NCBI GenBank assembly: GCA_021205585.1
Contig: JAJPXI010000050.1
Location: 1 to 15,254 of the forward strand
DNA length: 15,254 bases
Origin: Oscillospiraceae bacterium
Lineage (GTDB): Bacteria > Bacillota > Clostridia > Oscillospirales > Oscillospiraceae
Reading direction: 5' to 3'
Of the stretch, positions 7,202 to 13,454 are shown one piece after another (the stretch's first letter is position 1; each line of letters opens with the position of its first letter). Under the pieces are notes generated by a model. The model had not been told where the DNA came from. It saw nothing but the letters and a program-made list of their open reading frames with translations, and did no database searches. The position numbers and the translations under genes are program-made.

Positions 7202-8113
7202 TTTTCTCTCCTCAGCCTGCGTCGGGGGCTGGCGGGGGTTGACGTGAACCATGATATGCTTGACCTGGTTCATGCGGGTTTCAATGGCGTCGTGGACGGT
7301 CTCGGCGATGGCGTGGGTTTCATACAGTGTTTTGCTTCCGTCGGCGGCGATTTCCACATCCACATAAATTTTAGATGAAAACCGGCGGGTTTTCAGCAGG
7401 TCGATGCCCTCCACCCCTCGCTGGGCCAGGATAATCTCCCGGATGGTCTGTTCCGTGTCGGCATCGCAGGCCCGGTCTGTCATCTGGCTCACGGCGTCCA
7501 TAAAAATTTTCACCGCCGCCCGGAGGATAAAGGCGCAAATGACCACACTGGCCACCGGATCCAGCATTGGCAGGCCCAGCCTGGCCCCTAAAATGCCTAT
7601 GAAACTACCCACGGAGGACAAAGCGTCGGAGCGGTGATGCCAGGCGTCGGCCAGCAGGGCGGCAGAGCCCAGTTTCCGCGCTGCTCGGTGGGTGTACCAG
7701 TACATGGCCTCCTTCACGGCTACTGATACCACAGCCGCCCCCAAGGCCAGCAGGCCGGGGGGTTGAATCTCCAAATTACCGGCCAGGGCCTGGAGGATTT
7801 CCTTCACCCCGGCCAGGCCGACGCCCGTCCCGGTCAGAGCAAGCATCCCCGCCAGCAGAATGGCCGCTGCGCACTCCAACCGCTCGTGGCCGTAGGGATG
7901 AGTCTCGTCCTCCCTTCTCTTCGACAGGCGCAAGCCAACGATGACCACCAGGGTGCTGACCACGTCAGAGGCCGAGTGGACGCCGTCGGAGACCATGGCC
8001 CCCGAGTGGGCAAAAATTCCCGCTAACAATTTTCCTGCCGACAGTGCAATATTGACCAGCAGGCTGACCAGCGAAACCTCCATGGCCAACCGCCCGTTCT
8101 TGTCTTCTTTCAC
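7187..8113 (-). CDS. Cation diffusion facilitator (CDF) family metal transporter
   Basis: This inner-membrane antiporter exports divalent metals such as zinc, iron or manganese in exchange for protons. The 308-residue length, a six-helix membrane domain and a C-terminal cytoplasmic domain all fit the family. The metal-site motifs are SDGVHSASDV in TM2 (His and Asp four apart) and DAWHHRSDALSS in TM5. The cytoplasmic part ends with VKHIMVHVNP, as usual for CDF dimerisation domains. The start is GTG at 8113 with GGAGGTGAT eight bases upstream. The last codons (Leu-Trp-Lys-Asp-stop) lie in the terminal repeat of the MITE at 6960-7201, so the native tail has probably been replaced. A specific metal cannot be assigned from sequence alone. 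Confidence 0.93.
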   Translation of the reverse strand: MKEDKNGRLAMEVSLVSLLVNIALSAGKLLAGIFAHSGAMVSDGVHSASDVVSTLVVIVGLRLSKRREDETHPYGHERLECAAAILLAGMLALTGTGVGLAGVKEILQALAGNLEIQPPGLLALGAAVVSVAVKEAMYWYTHRAARKLGSAALLADAWHHRSDALSSVGSFIGILGARLGLPMLDPVASVVICAFILRAAVKIFMDAVSQMTDRACDADTEQTIREIILAQRGVEGIDLLKTRRFSSKIYVDVEIAADGSKTLYETHAIAETVHDAIETRMNQVKHIMVHVNPRQPPTQAEERKLWKD

Positions 8114-8136
8114 TTCTCCCTATCACCTCCCAACAG

Positions 8137-8152
8137 TATCCTATGCAGGATA
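8137..8152. promoter_or_regulatory. Inverted repeat upstream of the CDF transporter
   Basis: TATCCT-ATGC-AGGATA is a perfect 6-bp inverted repeat just upstream of the transporter ribosome binding site. It could be an operator for a metal-responsive repressor. No convincing -35/-10 pair was seen around it, so the role is open. Confidence 0.3.
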
Positions 8153-8153
8153 T

Positions 8154-8266
8154 TTAAGGAAGTGCTGATTCAATGCGTCTGCGGCGGCTGTCGGAACTTT
8201 TGCGCCTTCTTTTGTCGCAAAAGTTCTCGCCATCCGCTCTTGCCGATTGAATCAGTCCTTCCTTAA
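8154..8266 (+). mobile_element. MITE-like element, family 2, short form (copy B)
   Basis: The 113-bp element is bounded by 21-bp terminal inverted repeats (8154-8174 and 8246-8266) that differ at two positions; the shared end is TTAAGGAAG and the inner part CTGATTCAAT. Inside is a perfect AACTTTTGCG/CGCAAAAGTT hairpin. No open reading frame of note and no transposase are present, so it would need an enzyme in trans. It sits between the divergent CDF and TetR genes and mirrors copy A on the other side of the transporter. Confidence 0.8.
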
Positions 8267-8394
8267 CAGGGGTATCATACCGGAAGGGACGGCGGTTAGT
8301 CAAGGGAAATTTATCCTCCCCCGCCCCGGCGCTGAAAAGGTTTATAGTGGGGTGGATTGTGCAGGGAAAGCGTTGAATGTGATAACTCCCAGTA

Positions 8395-8423
8395 TTGTAT
8401 TTTGTCAAATCTTCTGATATAAT
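8395..8423 (+). promoter_or_regulatory. Promoter of the TetR-type regulator gene
   Basis: TTGTAT (8395-8400), a 17-base spacer and a perfect TATAAT (8418-8423) with an upstream TG (8415-8416) form an extended -10 promoter. A CTGAT-TCGT-ATCAG dyad at 8434-8447 lies just past the expected start site and could be an autoregulatory site. Confidence 0.7.
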
Positions 8424-8433
8424 GACGGTTAAA

Positions 8434-8447
8434 CTGATTCGTATCAG
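8434..8447. promoter_or_regulatory. Possible operator between the TetR promoter and start codon
   Basis: CTGAT-TCGT-ATCAG is a 5-bp inverted repeat overlapping the predicted +4 to +17 region, a typical repressor position. It does not resemble the GGACA sites upstream of the radical SAM pair, so the bound protein may differ. Confidence 0.35.
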
Positions 8448-8466
8448 GGGAAAGGCGGTGGCCGTC

Positions 8467-9054
8467 ATGTCGGACTCCAATATTACAAAGCGCGCGCTGG
8501 CCGCGTCTTTGCGCGCGCTGATGGAGGAACACCCCTTTGAAAAAATCAACGTGGCGCAAATCTGCGACCGGTGCGGCATGAACCGAAAGAGCTTTTACTA
8601 TCATTTCAAGGACAAATACGACCTGGTCAACTGGATTTTCGACACGGATTTGATCTCCCTGGCGGTGTCTGAGGTGGACTTGAACGATAACAACAGCCTG
8701 TGGCAGTTCTTAGAGCGGCTGGGAAATTACTTTTACGAAAACCGGGCCTTTTACCGCAGCGCCTTTCAAATCAAGGGCCAGAACTCCTTTTCCGACCATT
8801 TCCGGGAATTCACCCACCCCCTGTTCAAAAACCGTCTGGCCGCCCTGGTGGGCGAGGAAAACGTCGATGAGTTTATCCTGGACTTTTTTTCCGACGCCAC
8901 CCTGTCCGCCGTGGAGCGCTGGCTGACCGCAAAAGAGTGCGTCCCGCCGGGGCAGCTCATTGAGCGGCTGCGTTTCCTGGTGCAGAAGTCCACCGCCGCC
9001 CTGAGCGAGGAGGCCGCTCAGAATCCCGTGTTTTCGGAAAAAGATGGCAATTAA
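8467..9054 (+). CDS. TetR/AcrR family regulator, DhaS-like
   Basis: This is a 195-residue one-component DNA-binding regulator. The N-terminal helix-turn-helix spans about residues 27-51 (INVAQICDRCGMNRKSFYYHF), followed by KDKYDLVNWIF, a block I recognise from the DhaS-type subgroup. The C-terminal helical domain is ligand-binding or coregulator-binding in this family, with an unknown ligand here. I place the start at ATG 8467, with AAAGGCGG eight bases upstream; an upstream in-frame ATG at 8395 lies inside the promoter. It is followed by a strong terminator, so it is monocistronic. Two DhaS-like palindromes between the radical SAM gene and its divergent partner make that pair its likely target. 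Lactococcal DhaS acts as an activator, so repression should not be assumed. Confidence 0.92.
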   Translation: MSDSNITKRALAASLRALMEEHPFEKINVAQICDRCGMNRKSFYYHFKDKYDLVNWIFDTDLISLAVSEVDLNDNNSLWQFLERLGNYFYENRAFYRSAFQIKGQNSFSDHFREFTHPLFKNRLAALVGEENVDEFILDFFSDATLSAVERWLTAKECVPPGQLIERLRFLVQKSTAALSEEAAQNPVFSEKDGN

Positions 9055-9060
9055 CTGCTG

Positions 9061-9114
9061 AAGAACCCCGCAAAATTCGCGTCTGCACGGCGCAAATTTT
9101 GCGGGGTTCTTTTT
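9061..9114 (+). terminator. Intrinsic terminator of the TetR-type gene
   Basis: AAGAACCCCGCAAAATT (9061-9077) pairs perfectly with 9095-9111 over 17 bp and is followed by a T-run (TTCTTTTT). It begins six bases after the stop codon. Confidence 0.93.
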
Positions 9115-9440
9115 CATACTCTCTTCAGATTAAAATGAGACATTTTAATCTGAACTTTTGAAGCGTCTAATACTGATTCTTCATAAAAAAATTTCATCTT
9201 TTTATGAAGAATATGGCTGGCGTCCAGCCTGATCTTGAAAGCTGCGCTTTCAAAATCCCGTCTCATACAATTCTCAGCGCGCTTCGCGCTATAAAAAGCG
9301 CATTTGCGCTTTTTCATGAGAATTCGTATAAGAAGCGCGGTTGACGCTTCAAAAGGCGTCTCATACGAAATCTACGCCGTTGCGACGGCTATTCAAACAA
9401 GCCATTTTTAATGTCTTGTTTGAATCAGATTTCAGTATCA
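9115..9440 (+). repeat. Family 1 repeat, long form with nested inner module (copy 2)
   Basis: The outer parts (9115-9168 and about 9332-9440) match copy 1 at 2-177, including the TTCAGATTAAAATG stem, the CTTTTGAAGCGTC/GACGCTTC arms and an ATTCAAACAAG/CTTGTTTGAAT hairpin. The middle, about 9169-9331, is an added module that also occurs alone in reverse orientation at about 12145-12338. The module is a chain of hairpins: ATTCTTCATAAAAA with its complement, GGCTGG/CCAGCC, TTGAAAG/CTTTCAA, AGCGCG/CGCGCT and AAAAAGCGCA/TGCGCTTTTT. The element fills most of the 407-base gap between two convergent genes. No protein gene is supported in it. Confidence 0.75.
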
Positions 9441-9461
9441 AATTTTCCCTTCGGTGCTGCC

Positions 9462-10481
9462 CTACGCCTTTTCCGCCGGTTCCTTTTTCCCCGACCGGTC
9501 TTTCAAAACGGGCAGCAGGCCGCTTTGGAACAGGTTCGGCCCATCGCCGGGAGAGAAAAGGGCCTTCCCCCGGCTGTCAAAGCAGACCGGGCAGTTCCGG
9601 CCGGAAATCCGCTGGGCCACGTCCCCGGTGTCTCCCTCCATCTCCCAGGGGAGGGTCTGGTACAACTGGCCGTTGCGGGCCTGGCGGGCCGCTTCCCACG
9701 CCTGGACGCGGGCCTGCGGGGTACAGTCCCGCCGGGGCACCAGCGCCGTCAGCAGCGGGCGCAGCCGGTTGGCGCAGTCGGAAAGCAGCCGGCCGTCCAA
9801 AATCCGGGGCAGATCCTCCGGGCCATAAAAGCTATAGACATTATAGGGAATCCCCCTGTCCCGCAGCAGGACGCAGGCCGGCTCGTCCCCCTCCCCCGCT
9901 TGAATGACCGGCAGGAGGTTGTCCAGCTCTCCTATGCCGTCGGCCAGCCGGGCCGTGACGGCCCCGGGGCGGCAGAACAGGAAAAAGGCGCTGTCCGGGT
10001 GGGCCTGAATCAGTGGGAAGACCTGGGCCGGCTCGTCGGGGGCCTCCAGCAGCCAGGCGTAAATGCCCAGCTTCTCCCCCTCTTTCACGGCAGACTGATA
10101 CTGAGGCAGGCGCTCCCCGGAGGAGCCGTCCAGCTGAAAGCGCACACACCAGGGGATCTGTATCCCCAACCGGTTCTGGTTGTCCCGGATGCGCCGGGCG
10201 CCCTCGGTGCAGCTGTTGTAGCCCAGGTTCATCCCCAGGCGGAACAGTTTGTCCTGCCCCGCATAGGAGACCACGTCCCGTACCAGCCCGTAATAGGGGC
10301 TGTCCTCATTTTCAAGCATAATCCGGGCCGCCTGGAGGAACTCCTGCTGAAAGCGGCCCTCGGCAACCTCCAGGGCCAGGTCAATCAGCTTGCGGATGCT
10401 GCGTTCCGGGTCCTCCTTCAGCTCCTTCAATGTCCTGCGCACCACCGTCTCCACCAAAATACGGGACATACTCATTTCCAT
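9462..10481 (-). CDS. Radical-SAM-like protein without cluster cysteines (paralogue of the 10723-12078 enzyme)
   Basis: I know no named family for this 339-residue protein, but it aligns along its length with the radical SAM enzyme encoded divergently at 10723. Shared points, this protein first: R16-x-L18..P25-E26..I29..K31-L32 with R14-x-L16..P23-E24..I27..K29-L30; IPW at 109-111 with 105-107; SAVKEGEKLGIY (130-141) with SIVRQGKQLGTY (142-153); EP (150-151) with EP of GGEP; HPD (161-163) with 176-178; TPxxR (254-258) with 293-297, and TL exactly 22 residues later in both. Between IPW and SAV it is 16 residues shorter, and the CxxxCxxC motif is gone. It cannot bind the canonical cluster and is probably a non-catalytic partner, regulator or scaffold. 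The ATG at 10481 has GGAGGGAG eight bases upstream; an in-frame extension to 10682 crosses the promoter. Confidence 0.85.
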   Translation of the reverse strand: MEMSMSRILVETVVRRTLKELKEDPERSIRKLIDLALEVAEGRFQQEFLQAARIMLENEDSPYYGLVRDVVSYAGQDKLFRLGMNLGYNSCTEGARRIRDNQNRLGIQIPWCVRFQLDGSSGERLPQYQSAVKEGEKLGIYAWLLEAPDEPAQVFPLIQAHPDSAFFLFCRPGAVTARLADGIGELDNLLPVIQAGEGDEPACVLLRDRGIPYNVYSFYGPEDLPRILDGRLLSDCANRLRPLLTALVPRRDCTPQARVQAWEAARQARNGQLYQTLPWEMEGDTGDVAQRISGRNCPVCFDSRGKALFSPGDGPNLFQSGLLPVLKDRSGKKEPAEKA

Positions 10482-10520
10482 CCTGACTGCTCCCTCCGGG
10501 AATGAATAAATGATGTATGT

Positions 10521-10550
10521 ATTATATTTATCCACAGAGAAAAAAAGAAA
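10521..10550 (-). promoter_or_regulatory. Promoter of the cysteine-less radical-SAM-like gene
   Basis: A perfect TATAAT (10526-10521) on the minus strand has only a poor -35 (TTTCTT, 10550-10545) at 18 bases. The operator-like palindrome 10552-10573 abuts the -35, the usual place for an activator. Confidence 0.6.
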
Positions 10551-10551
10551 G

Positions 10552-10573
10552 GGACACTTGGCCGAATGTGTCC
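10552..10573. promoter_or_regulatory. DhaS-like operator, site 1
   Basis: GGACACTT-N6-ATGTGTCC: a 22-bp inverted repeat with GGACAC/GTGTCC arms separated by 10 bases. It has the layout that I recall for the Lactococcus DhaS site (GGACACAT-N6-ATTTGTCC). It lies directly upstream of the minus-strand -35. Confidence 0.7.
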
Positions 10574-10610
10574 GAAACTGTAACACAATCGGGGATTTGG
10601 TCGCAAAATA

Positions 10611-10632
10611 GGACAGAATCGAAATCCTGTCC
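10611..10632. promoter_or_regulatory. DhaS-like operator, site 2
   Basis: GGACAG-N10-CTGTCC: a second 22-bp inverted repeat with the same GGACA/TGTCC outer arms and the same arm spacing as site 1, centred 59 bp away. It ends two bases before the -35 of the radical SAM promoter. Confidence 0.7.
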
Positions 10633-10633
10633 C

Positions 10634-10663
10634 GTGACTTTTCCCCGGCCTCATCGGTATAAT
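10634..10663 (+). promoter_or_regulatory. Promoter of the radical SAM gene
   Basis: GTGACT (10634-10639), an 18-base spacer and a perfect TATAAT (10658-10663). The start codon follows about 60 bases later. Operator site 2 lies directly upstream. Confidence 0.65.
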
Positions 10664-10722
10664 AGCTTTCAAAGCCAGCCATTTGGCAGCGTAATGCAGG
10701 ATGCGGAAAGGAGAAATAAAAA

Positions 10723-12078
10723 ATGGCGATTAAAACCGGACTTCAAAATTTTGCCATCAATCGGGCGCTGGACTATCTGGAGGGCAACCCGGAGGAGAAC
10801 ATCCCAAAGCTGATGGCCCTGTTGAATCGGTTCAGCCCCGACAACTGGTACCGGCGCCAGCGGGCTGCGGCCCAAAAAGCCATCGACGAAAAGGGCAACT
10901 GGTATCAGCTGATCCTCCAGCTCTATCAGCTGGATCCCGGCGTGCGCAAGGCCCTGTTCCAAAACGCGCTGATAAACGGCAGCCTGAAGGGCAGCGCCAC
11001 CCAGGACAACACAGCGGAGCGGGAGGGCTGCAATATCCCCTGGGCCATCCTGCTCGACCCCACCTCCGCCTGCAACCTCCACTGCACCGGCTGCTGGGCG
11101 GCGGAGTACGGCCACCAGCTGAACCTGTCCCTGGAGACTATGGACTCCATCGTCCGCCAGGGCAAGCAGCTGGGCACTTATATTTACATCTACACCGGGG
11201 GTGAGCCCCTGGTGCGCAAGGCGGATTTGATGCAGCTGTGCCGGATGCACCCGGACTGCGAGTTTCTGTCTTTCACCAACGGCACGCTGATCGACGAGGC
11301 TTTCTGCCGGGAGATGCTGGAGGTCAAGAACTTCGTCCCCGCCATCTCCCTGGAGGGCTTCGAGGAAAGCAACGACTCCCGCCGGGGCCAGGGCTGCTAT
11401 CAAAAGGTCTGCCACGCCATGGAGCTGCTGAAGGCCAACAAGCTGCTCTTCGGCATCTCCGCCTGCTATACCAGCGCCAACTATGATGACATCACCAGCG
11501 AGGCTTTCTTTGATCAGATTATCGATGCCGGGGCCAAGTTCATCTGGCTGTTCCACTATATGCCCGTGGGCTGCGGGGCGGTCAAGGAGCTGCTGCCCAC
11601 CCCGGAGCAGCGGGAAACCGTCTACCGGCGCATCCGGGCCTACCGGCAGACCAAGGCCATCTTTACCCTGGACTTCCAGAACGACGGAGAATTTGTGGGC
11701 GGCTGCATCGCCGGGGGCCGGCGGTATCTGCACATCAACGCCAAGGGGGACGTGGAGCCCTGCGTGTTTATCCACTACTCCAACTGCAACATCCACGACA
11801 CCTCCCTGCTGGACGCCCTGAAAAGCCCCCTGTTCATGGCCTACCACGACGGCCAGCCCTTCAACGAGAATATGTTCCAGCCCTGCCCCATGCTGGAAAA
11901 CCCGGAAAAGCTTCGGGACATGGTGGCGCAGACCGGCGCGGTCAGCACCGACTACGAAAGCCCGGAGAGCGCCGGGGCGTTGTACGACAAAACCGTCCCC
12001 TACGCCGAAAACTGGACGGACACGGCCCAACAGCTTTGGGACGAGCGCCTGCGCCAGAAGGCTGCGGCCAAGGGGTAA
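10723..12078 (+). CDS. Radical SAM protein of unknown function
   Basis: This 451-residue enzyme should bind a 4Fe-4S cluster and cleave S-adenosylmethionine to start radical chemistry; its substrate is unknown. An N-terminal helical domain of about 100 residues precedes the radical SAM core. The cluster motif is Cys117-NLH-Cys121-TG-Cys124, followed by the SAM-binding TGGEP at 158-162. C-terminal cysteines at 328 (GGCIAGG), 347 (DVEPCVF), 355 and 388 (QPCP) resemble a SPASM/twitch auxiliary cluster region, with HINAKGDVEPC typical of such domains. The start has AAAGGAG nine bases upstream. No small precursor peptide or carrier protein gene is adjacent, so a peptide-maturase role is not supported. 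It faces its cysteine-less homologue across a shared regulatory region and ends in a strong terminator. Confidence 0.93.
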   Translation: MAIKTGLQNFAINRALDYLEGNPEENIPKLMALLNRFSPDNWYRRQRAAAQKAIDEKGNWYQLILQLYQLDPGVRKALFQNALINGSLKGSATQDNTAEREGCNIPWAILLDPTSACNLHCTGCWAAEYGHQLNLSLETMDSIVRQGKQLGTYIYIYTGGEPLVRKADLMQLCRMHPDCEFLSFTNGTLIDEAFCREMLEVKNFVPAISLEGFEESNDSRRGQGCYQKVCHAMELLKANKLLFGISACYTSANYDDITSEAFFDQIIDAGAKFIWLFHYMPVGCGAVKELLPTPEQRETVYRRIRAYRQTKAIFTLDFQNDGEFVGGCIAGGRRYLHINAKGDVEPCVFIHYSNCNIHDTSLLDALKSPLFMAYHDGQPFNENMFQPCPMLENPEKLRDMVAQTGAVSTDYESPESAGALYDKTVPYAENWTDTAQQLWDERLRQKAAAKG

Positions 12079-12098
12079 AAATCCGACCTGATTGATTC

Positions 12099-12155
12099 TT
12101 CAAAATATGGCGGGGGCCTTGCGCCCCCGCCATATTTTGAATCAGAAAATTTTTC
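12099..12155 (+). terminator. Terminator of the radical SAM gene
   Basis: TTCAAAATATGGCGGGGGC (12099-12117) pairs perfectly over 19 bp with 12123-12141 around a 5-base loop, followed at 12150 by TTTTT. The tail is separated from the stem by about eight bases. The hairpin also lies between convergent genes and may limit read-through from either side. Confidence 0.75.
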
Positions 12156-12338
12156 GCCCTGTGCGGTGTTGCCCTTATACGGATTTTCATGAAAAAGCGC
12201 AAATGCGCTTTTTACAGCGTGCAGCGCATTTAGAATCGTATGAGACAGGATTTTGAAGGCCCTGCCTTCAAAATCAGGCTGGAAAACAGCCATATTTTTT
12301 CATAAAAGAGGAATCTTTTTGTGAAGAATCAGTATGAA
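12145..12338 (-). repeat. Family 1 inner module standing alone (copy 3)
   Basis: On the minus strand this matches the nested module of copy 2 (about 9169-9331): it starts with ATACTGATTCTTCA, then carries GGCTG...CCAGCC, a GAAGGC...GCCTTC hairpin, CTCATAC, AAAAAGCGCATTTGCGCTTTTTCATGA and CGTATAAG. The GAAGG/CCTTC stem replaces GAAAG/CTTTC of copy 2, so both sides of the stem changed together. Its end overlaps the last two codons and stop of tsaB. The left part (12145-12175) has no counterpart in copy 2. Confidence 0.7.
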
Positions 12339-12946
12339 ATCCGAATTTCTCCGTCCGGCGGCCTGACCTCTTCTTCTCTATACAGCGCTATTTCATCAGA
12401 CATATACTGTTCCGCCAAATGCGGCTGCGATTCTATGACTTTCAAAATTGCGCAGGCACAGGATTTTCCGCCGTCCGCTTCAGCAATGTCCGTTGGGAAC
12501 GCAGGATAAACACCGTCAGGGAGTTCATCGGCTACCACAGGTTCCGTAACTCTTTCAAGCTTTCCATCTGTCCAACGATATCTTGCCGTATACCACCTGC
12601 TCCTTCCGGCGGAAACACCCACATCAAATATTTCCTGATCTGATGGAGCTATTGCCGCAGCATCTATGCTTAAAATGGCACTGACGGGAATATTTAACGC
12701 CATAGCAAGCGCATTTGCAGTTACAACCGCAGCACGGATTCCAGTCTGTGACCCCGGTCCTATGCAAACCACAATCTCGTCAAGATCATCCAAGGTCTTT
12801 CCAGCATCTGCAAGGATTTTTTGAATTAAAACTGTGAAATTTTCTATCGGCTTGTCCATCGCATACGCAGCAATGACCCCAGCTTCCGTCGATAAAGCGC
12901 AGCTTGCCACCATCTGTGATGCATCCAGTCCCAGTCTGACTGCCAT
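12329..12946 (-). CDS. tsaB: TsaB, t6A synthesis subunit (divergent)
   Basis: TsaB is the TsaD-like, non-catalytic partner that forms the TsaB-TsaD heterodimer in tRNA N6-threonylcarbamoyladenosine (t6A) synthesis. This 205-residue protein has the ASKHA-type N-terminal strand (LGLDAS), VCIGPGSQTGIRAA (normally GPGSFTGLR), then NALAMALNIPVSAILSIDA. The usual HSE motif is replaced by PIENF, so it is a divergent member. The ATG at 12946 has GGAGGTGA upstream; a longer in-frame reading begins inside tsaE and is unlikely. It follows tsaE by 16 bases. Its last codons lie at the edge of the repeat 12145-12338. Composition is AT-richer than in the genes at 186-12078. Confidence 0.88.
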   Translation of the reverse strand: MAVRLGLDASQMVASCALSTEAGVIAAYAMDKPIENFTVLIQKILADAGKTLDDLDEIVVCIGPGSQTGIRAAVVTANALAMALNIPVSAILSIDAAAIAPSDQEIFDVGVSAGRSRWYTARYRWTDGKLERVTEPVVADELPDGVYPAFPTDIAEADGGKSCACAILKVIESQPHLAEQYMSDEIALYREEEVRPPDGEIRISY

Positions 12947-12962
12947 TTCCCCTTCACCTCCG

Positions 12963-13442
12963 TTAATTTCGTGCAATAGGTTCCAATCTTTTTGCCCAAT
13001 CCCCGCCGTTTGGCAATATAGACAACAGTCTTTCCTCATCCTTGATCCCATATTCAAAATGAAGAATTATATACGGTGGCGTAAAGCCTGAATATCGGTC
13101 TGCCCACTCCACGACCGTAACTGCGTCATCGTAATAATCTTCAAATCCAATGCTTTCAATCTCCTCATCCGTATTGAGCCGATAGATGTCAACATGACTT
13201 AAAGTCAGTTTTTTTGTCTCGTAGAGCGTGTGAAGGACAAAGGTCGGGCTTGTTACAGTTTCTGATATTCCAATTTCTTTTGCCAGCGCTTGTATAAATG
13301 TTGTTTTCCCTGTACCGATCTCGCCTGTAAACAGAATCAAATCCCCCTTTTTCAGTAAGCGGGCAAAATCAGCTGCAAACTCTCTGGTCTCTGACACCGA
13401 ATTTAGATGTTTTATGATAGGAAATTCTCTCTTTTCTTTCAT
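12963..13442 (-). CDS. tsaE: TsaE, t6A synthesis ATPase
   Basis: TsaE is the P-loop ATPase that resets or activates the TsaB-TsaD complex. At 159 residues it has the normal size. The Walker A motif GEIGTGKTT is at 40-48. The family blocks VTSPTFVL (63-70), SHVDIYRL (82-89) and VVEWADR (110-116) follow in the usual order. The ATG at 13442 has GGGGAG about seven bases upstream, placed over the stop codon of tsaD, so translation of the two is close-coupled. Codon use leans to A/T in third positions, like its operon partners. Confidence 0.95.
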   Translation of the reverse strand: MKEKREFPIIKHLNSVSETREFAADFARLLKKGDLILFTGEIGTGKTTFIQALAKEIGISETVTSPTFVLHTLYETKKLTLSHVDIYRLNTDEEIESIGFEDYYDDAVTVVEWADRYSGFTPPYIILHFEYGIKDEERLLSILPNGGDWAKRLEPIARN

Positions 13443-13454
13443 TGATCTACTCCC

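Noticed and set aside
9114..9317. A 67-residue Lys/Phe-rich reading frame on the minus strand
   Set aside because: It is made of the family 1 repeat hairpins, and similar fragments (FYEESV) appear wherever the repeat occurs. No gene signal is present.
10482..10722. A precursor peptide gene for a RiPP-type radical SAM system
   Set aside because: The gap is filled by two promoters and two operators, and no small gene with a start, ribosome binding site and leader-core pattern was found. The enzyme has an unrelated N-terminal domain.
10669..12030. A 453-residue open frame opposite the radical SAM gene
   Set aside because: It is the antisense shadow of a high-GC gene with clear radical SAM motifs; the antisense protein is Val/Gly/His-rich with no recognisable domain.
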